Shown here: in pieces, positions 44,611-51,894 of the stretch | How the letters are laid out: each line of letters begins with the position of its first letter | Position numbering within the stretch: the first letter of the stretch is position 1 | Source of the DNA: Croceimicrobium sp965656185 | GTDB lineage: Bacteria; Bacteroidota; Bacteroidia; Flavobacteriales; Schleiferiaceae | Direction of reading: 5' to 3' | Assembly: GCA_965656185.1 (NCBI GenBank) | Contig: CBFHJH010000007.1 | Coordinates: 80,251 to 144,250, forward strand | DNA length: 64,000 bases | Position numbers and translations under genes: made by a program | The notes under the pieces: generated by a model | Seen by the model: only the letters and a program-made list of their open reading frames with translations | Told to the model about the DNA's origin: nothing | The model's database searches: none

Positions 44611-45576
44611 TTAGTTGGATGCCTTGAAATTCTTGATTTCTTCGGTCAATTTTGGTACCACTTCAAAGGCGTCACCTACGATGCCGTAGTCTGCTGCTTT
44701 AAAGAAAGGGGCTTCAGGATCTTTATTAATAGCCACGATGGTATTAGAAGCGCTCACCCCAGCCAAATGCTGGATTGCTCCAGAAATACCAATGGCAATG
44801 TATAAATTAGGTTTGATGGCAATACCGGTTTGACCCACGTGTTCGCTGTGAGGACGCCAGCCCATATCCGATACGGGTTTCGAACAGGCGGTACCGGCAT
44901 CTAATAGTTCTGCCAATTCTTCGATCATACCCCAGTTCTCTGGACCTTTTAATCCGCGCCCAGCACTTACTACACGTTCTGCCTCGGGTAATGGAATTTT
45001 TCCCTTAACTCGATCAACCGATTGTACCGAAACGCTATGTGCGTCTCCTTTGTCGGCTGTGGTGCCTTCTACCTTGGCTTCGCCACTACCTTCTACTACC
45101 TGAATAGAGTTAGGCACAAAAAGTACTACGCGTTTCGCTTCTTCTGAACTCAAGAGGTTGAATCCTTTTCCCGAAAAAACACCTCGTTTTACGGTAAATG
45201 GGCTGGTGCTTTCTGGTAAGGCCACTACATTGGTTAACAAAGCAGCATCGCTGGCAATGGCTAAAGCAGAAGACATGGCCTTGCCATTGAAAGTTCCGCT
45301 TAGGATAACCGTATCGGCGCCTTCAGCGGCTGCTACGCTGGCCATAGCTCTTCCGTATGCGTTGGCATCAAAACTGTCAAAACCATCGCTAAGGTGCAGC
45401 ACTTTGTTAAGTCCATATTTCCCGGCTTCAGCGGCATCATCTTCTAATTTGCCAATGCAGAGACCGATCGCTTCAGTGCCCAACATTTCAGCCGTTTTAG
45501 AAGCGTAAAGAGCCGCTTCCCAAGTATTCTTTTTAAACTTTCCTTCCCAAGATTCTAGATATACTAAAACAGACAT
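44611..45576 (-). CDS. etfA: Electron transfer flavoprotein alpha subunit
   Basis: 321 residues. With EtfB it forms the FAD/AMP heterodimer that accepts electrons from acyl-CoA dehydrogenases and passes them to ETF-quinone oxidoreductase. The C-terminal FAD-binding domain (about 190-321) shows VSAGRGLKGPENW, VSDMGWRPHSEHVGQTG, PNLYIAIGISGAIQHLAGV and INKDPEAPFFKAADYGIVGD, all family signatures. It lies 17 bases after etfB. Confidence 0.97.
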   Translation of the reverse strand: MSVLVYLESWEGKFKKNTWEAALYASKTAEMLGTEAIGLCIGKLEDDAAEAGKYGLNKVLHLSDGFDSFDANAYGRAMASVAAAEGADTVILSGTFNGKAMSSALAIASDAALLTNVVALPESTSPFTVKRGVFSGKGFNLLSSEEAKRVVLFVPNSIQVVEGSGEAKVEGTTADKGDAHSVSVQSVDRVKGKIPLPEAERVVSAGRGLKGPENWGMIEELAELLDAGTACSKPVSDMGWRPHSEHVGQTGIAIKPNLYIAIGISGAIQHLAGVSASNTIVAINKDPEAPFFKAADYGIVGDAFEVVPKLTEEIKNFKASN

Positions 45577-45593
45577 TTCTTCAATTTTTTTAA

Positions 45594-46340
45594 TTAGATC
45601 ACTTTCGCTTCGTCGTGCAATAGCTTCACTAGTTCAGCTACGTTTTCTGCATCAATCATTTTGACTGCACTCTTAGGGGCAGGCTTGCTAAACTGGCCTA
45701 AGTTGGTTTTCTCGACCGCATCTACGGGCGATTTAACCTCCAGTGGTTTGGTTCGCGCTTGCATGATACCACGCATATTTGGAATGCGCAAATCGCTTTC
45801 TTCAACCAATCCTTTCTGACCCCCGATAATAAAGGGCAAGCTGGCGCTCAACTTTTCTTTACCTCCGTCGATCTCGCGAGTGAAATTGTATTCAGAACCT
45901 TCACCTTCCATACCTACACAGGCATTAACAAAGGGCCAGTTGAGCAGTGCAGCCACCATTCCAGGCACCTGTCCACCGTTGTAATCGATCGATTCACGAC
46001 CGGCAATGATCATATCATATTCACCTTCCTGGGCAACTGCGGCAATTTGCTTGGCAACGAAAAATGCGTCTTTGGGATCAGCATCCACTCTAATAGCGTT
46101 ATCAGCACCAATAGCTAATGCCTTACGCAAGGTGGGTTCGGTTTCGGCACCACCAACATTAAGAACCGTAATAGAGGCTCCTTGCTTTTCCTTTAACCAA
46201 ACTGCTCGGGTTAAACCAAATTCGTCGTAGGGGTTAATTACGAACTGTACTCCGTTCTTATCAAAGGCGCTGTTGTCAGCGGTAAAATTGATCTTTGAAG
46301 TAGTATCGGGTACGTGACTAATGCAAACTAATACCTTCAT
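45594..46340 (-). CDS. etfB: Electron transfer flavoprotein beta subunit
   Basis: 248 residues. The beta subunit binds AMP and supplies the docking surface for partner dehydrogenases. Signatures: MKVLVCISHVPDTTSKI at the start, VINPYDEFGLTRAVWLKE, DMIIAGRESIDYNGGQVPGMVAALL and the recognition-loop region ending LRIPNMRGIMQARTKPLE. It is the first gene of the etfBA-BFN operon and is divergent from pdhB, with 173 bases between them that contain an inverted repeat. Confidence 0.97.
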   Translation of the reverse strand: MKVLVCISHVPDTTSKINFTADNSAFDKNGVQFVINPYDEFGLTRAVWLKEKQGASITVLNVGGAETEPTLRKALAIGADNAIRVDADPKDAFFVAKQIAAVAQEGEYDMIIAGRESIDYNGGQVPGMVAALLNWPFVNACVGMEGEGSEYNFTREIDGGKEKLSASLPFIIGGQKGLVEESDLRIPNMRGIMQARTKPLEVKSPVDAVEKTNLGQFSKPAPKSAVKMIDAENVAELVKLLHDEAKVI

Positions 46341-46375
46341 ATTATTTTTTGAATTCTGAGAAGTGATAAAGTCTA

Positions 46376-46408
46376 GACCGCGAAAATAGCCTAAAAATAA
46401 GCGCGGTC
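46376..46408. promoter_or_regulatory. Inverted repeat in the etfB/pdhB divergent promoter region
   Basis: GACCGCG at 46376-46382 and CGCGGTC at 46402-46408 form a perfect 7-bp inverted repeat with a 19-base AT-rich spacer, 36-68 bases before etfB. It could be an operator or a leader hairpin. Confidence 0.4.
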
Positions 46409-46486
46409 AAAATGCTATGCATGCATATTAAATGCAGAAATGCAGGGAATCGTTCACAATGCGTCTAATTTTTCTTCACTCTTTAG

Positions 46487-46494
46487 TACTTTTG
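46487..46494 (+). promoter_or_regulatory. Probable -7 element of pdhB
   Basis: TACTTTTG is an exact TAnnTTTG match and ends 19 bases before the start codon. Confidence 0.5.
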
Positions 46495-46513
46495 GCCCTT
46501 CAAATAAATTCCA

Positions 46514-47497
46514 ATGGGAAGAGTAATTCAGTTTAGAGAGGCAATTGCCGAAGCCATGAGTGAGGAAATGCGCCGTGATGAGCGTATTTATTTAATGGGT
46601 GAAGAGGTTGCTGAATACAATGGTGCTTATAAAGCGTCAAAAGGGATGTTGGACGAATTCGGTCCTAAACGGGTAATTGATACTCCTATCGCCGAATTGG
46701 GTTTTGCTGGTATCGGTGTAGGTTCGGCTATGAATGGTTTACGACCCATTGTGGAGTTCATGACCTTTAATTTTTCGATGGTGGCGATCGATCAGATCAT
46801 CAATAATGCCGCGAAAATGTTCCAAATGAGTGGAGGGCAATTTAATGTGCCGATAGTATTTCGCGGTCCAACCGCTTCTGCCGGTCAGTTAGCGGCTACT
46901 CATAGTCAGGCTTTCGAATCTTGGTATGCCAATTGTCCTGGATTAAAGGTGGTTGTGCCTAGCAATCCATACGACGCCAAAGGGCTTTTAAAATCTGCGA
47001 TTCGCGATAATGACCCTGTTATCTTCATGGAATCCGAGCAGATGTATGGCGATAAGATGGAGGTGCCGGAAGAGGAGTATTTGATTCCTTTGGGCGAAGC
47101 CGATATTCGTCGTTCCGGTTCTGACGTGACGATCGTTTCTTTTGGTAAGATCATCAAGGAGGCTGATAAGGCGGCGGAAGATTTAGCCAAGGAAGGGGTA
47201 GAGTGCGAGATCATCGACTTACGCACCGTTCGTCCGATCGATTATGCCGCAGTGGTAGAGTCTCTAAAGAAGACCAATCGTATGGTAATCGTAGAGGAAG
47301 CCTGGCCCTTAGGTAATATTTCAACTGAGATCATCACGCATTGTCAAGAGCATGCTTTCGACTATATCGACGCACCGATAATTCGGGTAAATACCGCCGA
47401 TACTCCGATGGCTTATGCGCCTACATTGGTACAGGAATTCCTGCCTAATGCCGAACGTATTATCAAAGCAGTGAAAAAGGTTAGTTATATAGACTAG
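46514..47497 (+). CDS. pdhB: Pyruvate dehydrogenase E1 component, beta subunit
   Basis: 327 residues, the beta chain of the heterotetrameric thiamine-diphosphate E1 that decarboxylates pyruvate for acetyl-CoA formation. Family motifs: VIQFREAIAEAMSEEMRRDERIYLMGEEV, GPKRVIDTPIAELGFAGIGVGSAM, the E1-beta phosphate-binding region NNAAKMFQMSGGQFNVPIVFRGP and C-terminal transketolase domain residues IIDLRTVRPID. Branched-chain ketoacid E1-beta is similar, but the wording of these motifs favours pyruvate. No alpha subunit or E2 gene is adjacent. Confidence 0.92.
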   Translation: MGRVIQFREAIAEAMSEEMRRDERIYLMGEEVAEYNGAYKASKGMLDEFGPKRVIDTPIAELGFAGIGVGSAMNGLRPIVEFMTFNFSMVAIDQIINNAAKMFQMSGGQFNVPIVFRGPTASAGQLAATHSQAFESWYANCPGLKVVVPSNPYDAKGLLKSAIRDNDPVIFMESEQMYGDKMEVPEEEYLIPLGEADIRRSGSDVTIVSFGKIIKEADKAAEDLAKEGVECEIIDLRTVRPIDYAAVVESLKKTNRMVIVEEAWPLGNISTEIITHCQEHAFDYIDAPIIRVNTADTPMAYAPTLVQEFLPNAERIIKAVKKVSYID

Positions 47498-47519
47498 CCC
47501 TATTTTATAAGGTTTATTT

Positions 47520-47553
47520 AAAGTCACCTTCTTTCCAGAGGGTGACTTTTTTA
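47520..47553 (+). terminator. Terminator after pdhB
   Basis: AAAGTCACC and GGTGACTTT form a 9-bp stem around a loop of about 12 bases and are followed by a T run. Confidence 0.8.
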
Positions 47554-47583
47554 TGCTCTTCCCTTTTTATAGCGCGCTAATTC

Positions 47584-47614
47584 TTTGGCTGAAAGCCATT
47601 TTAACTTACTTTTG
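47584..47614 (+). promoter_or_regulatory. Promoter of the membrane pyrophosphatase gene
   Basis: TTTG at 47584-47587 and TACTTTTG at 47607-47614, separated by 19 bases, form a textbook Bacteroidota -33/-7 promoter, with a leader of about 35 bases. Confidence 0.65.
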
Positions 47615-47652
47615 CGCCCCTTAATACGTATCTAAATCAATCAATAAATACT

Positions 47653-50205
47653 ATGAACGACTGGTTAATGTATTTGGTTCCTGCCCTTGGAATAGTGGGA
47701 ATCTTAGTTATGCTGGCAAAATCTGCCTGGGTTAGTAAACAGAGTTCGGGTGATAAGAATATGTCAGAACTCGCCGGGCACATTGCCGATGGCGCCATGT
47801 CTTTTTTGAAAGCCGAGTGGAAGGTAATGTCCTATTTTGTGATCATCGCCGGTATCCTTTTGGCCTATTCTGGAACTTTGGTAGAGCACTCAAGTCCGAT
47901 TATCGCGATCGCTTTTGTAATTGGTGCAGTATTTTCTGCCTTGGCCGGTTATGTAGGGATGCGCATTGCTACTAAAGCAAACGTAAGAACTACCGAAGCT
48001 GCCCGTACTAGCTTAGTATCTGCCCTTAAAGTTTCTTTCACCGGTGGTTCGGTAATGGGTCTAGGTGTTGCTGGTCTAGCCGTTTTAGGTCTAGGCTCAT
48101 TGTTCATCGTATTTTACAATATGTTCGTGCCAGCAGGGGCTGCCATTACCGGTGGTGAAATGAAAACCGCTATTGAAGTATTGGCCGGGTTCTCTTTAGG
48201 CGCTGAATCGATCGCCTTATTTGCCCGTGTGGGTGGAGGTATTTACACTAAAGCGGCCGACGTAGGTGCCGACTTAGTAGGTAAAGTTGAAGCAGGTATT
48301 CCTGAGGATGATCCTCGTAACCCAGCTACCATTGCGGATAATGTGGGTGATAATGTGGGTGACGTTGCTGGTATGGGTGCAGACCTTTTCGGTTCCTATG
48401 TTGCTACTATTTTGGCCACTATGGTATTAGGTCAAGAAATTGCTTCCGCTGATAATTTCGGAGGTATGGCTCCGATCCTTTTACCAATGGTAATTGCTGG
48501 TTTAGGCTTGATCTTCTCCATCATTTCTATGGCTTTCGTTCGCATTAGTGGCGAAGAGAGCTCAGTGCAAAAGGCACTAAATATGGGGAACTGGTCTTCG
48601 ATCATTTTTGTTGTAATAGCCTCTTATCCCTTAAGCATTTGGATGTTGCCAGAAACCATGGTTTTACGGGGTTACGAGTTTGGTGCTAGCGATGTTTTCA
48701 TGGCCATCTTAGTAGGGTCTATCGTGGGAGCTTTAATGAGTTGGATCACCGAATTCTACACTGCCATGGGTAAGAAACCGGTTAATTCTATCGTACAACA
48801 AAGTTCTACCGGACATGCTACCAACATTATTGGCGGTTTAGCCATGGGTATGCAGTCGACGGTAATTCCGATCATTATTCTAGCAGCGGGTATCGTTTTA
48901 TCCTACAATTTTGCTGGTCTTTACGGAGTAGCCATTGCGGCTGCTGGTATGATGGCCACTACTGCTATGCAATTGGCAATCGATGCTTTCGGACCTATCG
49001 CAGATAATGCCGGAGGTATTGCCGAAATGAGCGGTTTGCCAGAGGAAGTACGTGGACGTACCGATAATCTTGATGCAGTAGGAAACACCACTGCGGCAAC
49101 TGGTAAAGGTTTTGCAATTGCTTCTGCCGCCCTAACTGCGTTAGCTCTATTTGCCGCTTTCGTAGGTATTGCGGGTATTGATGCGATAGACATTTACAAG
49201 GCTCCGGTTTTAGCGATGCTATTTATTGGGGGTATGATTCCATTCATTTTCTCTTCATTGGCGATTTCGGCTGTAGGTCGTGCGGCTATGGCCATGGTGT
49301 ATGAGGTACGTCGTCAGTTTAAAGATATTCCTGGTATAATGGAGGGAGAAGCTACTCCTGAATACGAAAAGTGTGTAGAGATCTCTACTAATGCTTCGAT
49401 TAAAGAAATGATGCTTCCTGGCGCAATCGCATTGATTACTCCGGTAGTAGTTGGATTCGGTTTCAACGGTGTTTTCGAAGGTACTTCTTCGGCTGAGATG
49501 TTAGGCGGTCTATTGGCCGGTGTAACCGTTTCGGGTGTGTTAATGGGTATCTTCCAGAACAACGCTGGTGGCGCCTGGGATAATGCAAAGAAGTCTTTTG
49601 AGGCTGGTGTTGAGATCGATGGTAAAATGGAATACAAGGGTTCTGATGCTCACAAGGCATCGGTAACCGGAGATACTGTTGGTGATCCTTTTAAAGATAC
49701 TTCAGGTCCATCTATGAACATCTTGATCAAATTGATGTCGATCGTTTCTTTGGTAATTGCTCCTCATATCCATGTGGGCAATGCAGATGAAATTAGCCTT
49801 GAAGGTAATTCTGAAGTAGTTACTTACGCTTCGGCGGATAGTGATGCACTGGCGAAATTAAGCGGAACTGCGGTGAAAGCCGATGGTGGAGACGCTGGTC
49901 TTGTAGAGATCATGGGGCCAGATTTATTCTCAGGTTCTGCTATGGTTGAGGTATATAAGTTCCAATACCATAACAATAGTCTTTCTGACCTGAAGATGGT
50001 ACTCAACCTAGAGCAGGTTCAAGAGATCTTCATGGTAGAAATGGAAGAAGCGTTTGTGCAAGCAAATGATCTCCAATTGAATCGTGATGGAAAGTATAGC
50101 GGAGACGCTATCCTGAGTATTGGTGGTAATGACCATGAAGCCAAGCTTAGAGTACAGATCCAAGAAGATAAACGTGTAAATGCTACAGTAGCGATCATGC
50201 ACTAA
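47653..50205 (+). CDS. hppA: K+-dependent membrane pyrophosphatase, probably H+-pumping
   Basis: 850 residues with about 16 membrane helices. It hydrolyses pyrophosphate and pumps H+ and/or Na+. The active site is intact: GGGIYTKAADVGADLVGKVE, DDPRNPATIADNVGDNVGD and the late GDTVGDPFKDTSGPS. A481 and G484 in GNTTAATGKG indicate the K+-dependent class. Helix 6 (GADLFGSYVATI) lacks the usual gate Glu, whereas helix 5 has E185 in SLGAESIALF where most homologues have Ser. From memory, this is the pattern of the divergent Na+-regulated H+ pumps described from Flavobacterium. After the last helix (ending near P704) there are about 143 extra hydrophilic residues that are not part of the usual pump. 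The gene has its own promoter and terminator. Confidence 0.95.
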   Translation: MNDWLMYLVPALGIVGILVMLAKSAWVSKQSSGDKNMSELAGHIADGAMSFLKAEWKVMSYFVIIAGILLAYSGTLVEHSSPIIAIAFVIGAVFSALAGYVGMRIATKANVRTTEAARTSLVSALKVSFTGGSVMGLGVAGLAVLGLGSLFIVFYNMFVPAGAAITGGEMKTAIEVLAGFSLGAESIALFARVGGGIYTKAADVGADLVGKVEAGIPEDDPRNPATIADNVGDNVGDVAGMGADLFGSYVATILATMVLGQEIASADNFGGMAPILLPMVIAGLGLIFSIISMAFVRISGEESSVQKALNMGNWSSIIFVVIASYPLSIWMLPETMVLRGYEFGASDVFMAILVGSIVGALMSWITEFYTAMGKKPVNSIVQQSSTGHATNIIGGLAMGMQSTVIPIIILAAGIVLSYNFAGLYGVAIAAAGMMATTAMQLAIDAFGPIADNAGGIAEMSGLPEEVRGRTDNLDAVGNTTAATGKGFAIASAALTALALFAAFVGIAGIDAIDIYKAPVLAMLFIGGMIPFIFSSLAISAVGRAAMAMVYEVRRQFKDIPGIMEGEATPEYEKCVEISTNASIKEMMLPGAIALITPVVVGFGFNGVFEGTSSAEMLGGLLAGVTVSGVLMGIFQNNAGGAWDNAKKSFEAGVEIDGKMEYKGSDAHKASVTGDTVGDPFKDTSGPSMNILIKLMSIVSLVIAPHIHVGNADEISLEGNSEVVTYASADSDALAKLSGTAVKADGGDAGLVEIMGPDLFSGSAMVEVYKFQYHNNSLSDLKMVLNLEQVQEIFMVEMEEAFVQANDLQLNRDGKYSGDAILSIGGNDHEAKLRVQIQEDKRVNATVAIMH

Positions 50206-50230
50206 GCATTGACATAAACTATTTTTTGAT

Positions 50231-50268
50231 GGTCGGCTAAATCTTGGGGATTAGCCGGCCATTTTTAT
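50231..50268 (+). terminator. Terminator of the pyrophosphatase gene
   Basis: GGTCGGCTAA and TTAGCCGGCC form a long stem (one G-T pair) around about 10 bases, followed by ATTTTTATTT. Confidence 0.8.
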
Positions 50269-50272
50269 TTCT

Positions 50273-50402
50273 GCCCGGGATAGTAGTGGAAAGCCCGGAA
50301 CGTGTAAAATGCAACATTTAACCGCTGGGGCGAGCGACAAAGAAGCTCCGACCCAAAAGGATTAAATGGCATTTTTAAGTGAGGACTTGTAATGAATAGC
50401 CC
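50273..50402 (+). ncRNA. Candidate structured RNA, Flavo-1-like
   Basis: About 130 bases without any coding potential. They contain CCGGG/CCCGG closing a GATAGTAGTGGAAAG loop, then AAATG/CATTT, a GAGC/GCTC hairpin flanked by GGG/CCC, and an ending AATGAATAGCCC. The wording (GGGATAGNAGTGGAAAGCCC at the 5' side and GACTTGTAATGAATAGCCC at the 3' side) resembles a repeated intergenic element that I recall from many Bacteroidota genomes and believe to be the Flavo-1 motif. The family name is from memory and the strand is inferred from that likeness. Confidence 0.5.
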
Positions 50403-50412
50403 TTGCGGCAGC

Positions 50413-51027
50413 CTAAAATAAGCCGTTCAATTCGGCGTCGATGTTATTGATAATTTTCCCAAGGTCTTCCGGGTCGTTGGCAAATTTGTTCTCGTCGACA
50501 TTAATCACGAGTAATTTGCCTTTATCATAGCCAGAGATCCACGCTTCGTAGCGCTCGTTGAGACGGTTAAGGTAATCGATTCGAATGTTGTTTTCGTAAT
50601 CGCGTCCTCGCTTCTGAATCTGATCGACCAAAGTAGGAATAGAGGCCCTTAAGTAGATGAGCAGATCGGGTGCCGGAACAAATGATTCCATCAGCTCAAA
50701 GAGATCTTGATAATTCTCAAAATCACGACTAGGCATTAAGCCCATTGCATGCAGGTTTGGGGCGAAGATATGAGCATCTTCATAGATGGTCCGATCTTGA
50801 ATAATGTTTTGGTTGCTATCGCGGATTTCTTTAACCTGGCGAAAACGACTATTCAAGAAATAGATCTGTAGATTAAAAGACCAGCGTTGCATTTCACGAT
50901 AGAAATCATCGAGATATGGATTATCCTCTACGTCTTCGAAATGTGGGGTCCAATTATAATGCTTGGCCAACAAGCGAGTTAAAGTAGTTTTTCCAGATCC
51001 GATATTTCCTGATACGGCAATATGCAT
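50413..51027 (-). CDS. Deoxynucleoside kinase
   Basis: About 204 residues from MHIAVSGNIGSGKTT (ATG at 51027); a longer frame from 51048 adds seven residues. It phosphorylates deoxynucleosides for salvage. Motifs: P-loop GNIGSGKTTL, the substrate-binding acid in FEDVEDNPYLDDFY, the DRT-type ERS/DRS motif IIQDRTIYEDAHIFA, and the LID region KRGRDYENNI. It resembles the bacterial dAdo/dGuo kinase branch. A paralogue is found at 58159-58773. Three leftward genes (GH3, the 267-residue protein and this one) may share a transcript. Confidence 0.92.
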   Translation of the reverse strand: MHIAVSGNIGSGKTTLTRLLAKHYNWTPHFEDVEDNPYLDDFYREMQRWSFNLQIYFLNSRFRQVKEIRDSNQNIIQDRTIYEDAHIFAPNLHAMGLMPSRDFENYQDLFELMESFVPAPDLLIYLRASIPTLVDQIQKRGRDYENNIRIDYLNRLNERYEAWISGYDKGKLLVINVDENKFANDPEDLGKIINNIDAELNGLF

Positions 51028-51060
51028 GGTCAAATTTTTAAAGCACACAAATCTAAGCTT

Positions 51061-51090
51061 TCTAAGCTAAAAACTGGCTTTGAAAACCAG
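51061..51090 (-). terminator. Possible terminator after the 267-residue protein gene
   Basis: On the minus strand CTGG and CCAG frame a short AT stem with one bulge, followed by TTTTT. It lies directly after the stop at 51091. A weak hairpin. Confidence 0.45.
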
Positions 51091-51894
51091 CTAATCCAAG
51101 CGATAGATGTGCAGGCGATCTGCTTCCCAGATAAAGACCTTATCCTTACCTAGAAGGGCCTTTTGCGCCTTTGGAGCGGGCGATATAAATGTTTGAGGAG
51201 AGCGGTTTTCCGGAAGGGAGTAAATACTTAACAAGCCTTTCGAATTAAGGCAAAGGATGCGGTCATTATAAAGATCGATACTGCGTAACTGGTCGGTGCA
51301 AGAAATGAACTTATCCATCGCTCCCACGGCGTCAAAGATCAAAAAACCTTCATTTTCCAAATAGACCATGTTGTAGTTAAAGGAACTGAATAGCCCTGTA
51401 ACGAGGGAATTCTTGCCTCTAATTTGACTTATTATGGGGCTGCGGTTGGAAATGCGATTATCGCTTAGGGAATATTGCATGAGGCGATCGGCACTTTGGT
51501 CGTAAACCCAAAAACGATTTTGATCCGAATAGGCCACGTACTTCGGGTCATTGAAACCAAGACTGAGCATCGAAAAGGATCGGCTTTCATTTAGGCGATT
51601 GTCCAGGATCCTAATTTGGTTAAAGTCGGCATAATAAATTAGGGGGTTGAGGGCATTTAGAAGATCTACTTGATCGATTCGTCCGAAGTTGGGTGCGGCG
51701 AAGCTGGCTTGAAAATTGCCTTCGGCATCTAGTTTTCGCAACTCTGTATCTGAAACCAGATAGATATTTCTGAAATTATCAATTTCCAAATCATCCGGCG
51801 TAATGGGGAGACGGAGGCTGCCAATGGAGCTAAGTTCTTGAGCCAAAATTAAATTCCCCAGAAGGAGCGCTATCGTGAGGGAAAGGACTTTCAT
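51091..51894 (-). CDS. Secreted beta-propeller-like protein of unknown function
   Basis: 267 residues with a signal peptide (about 1-18, ILAQ). The remainder is a series of short repeats of the form DNFRNIYLVSD-ELRKLD, NQIRILDNRLN, NRFWVYDQSADRLMQYSL and YNDRILCLNSKGLLSIYSL. Each is a strand-turn-strand with an aromatic and Asp, as in WD40/NHL-type propellers. It probably folds as a single propeller in the periplasm. Its start overlaps the end of the GH3 gene by 4 bases, so the two are translationally coupled. I do not recognise the family. Confidence 0.75.
   Translation of the reverse strand: MKVLSLTIALLLGNLILAQELSSIGSLRLPITPDDLEIDNFRNIYLVSDTELRKLDAEGNFQASFAAPNFGRIDQVDLLNALNPLIYYADFNQIRILDNRLNESRSFSMLSLGFNDPKYVAYSDQNRFWVYDQSADRLMQYSLSDNRISNRSPIISQIRGKNSLVTGLFSSFNYNMVYLENEGFLIFDAVGAMDKFISCTDQLRSIDLYNDRILCLNSKGLLSIYSLPENRSPQTFISPAPKAQKALLGKDKVFIWEADRLHIYRLD

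Noticed and set aside
45158..45508. 116-residue plus-strand frame opposite etfA
   Set aside because: Etf alpha on the other strand is unmistakable; this frame is Ala/Ser/Leu-rich shadow sequence.
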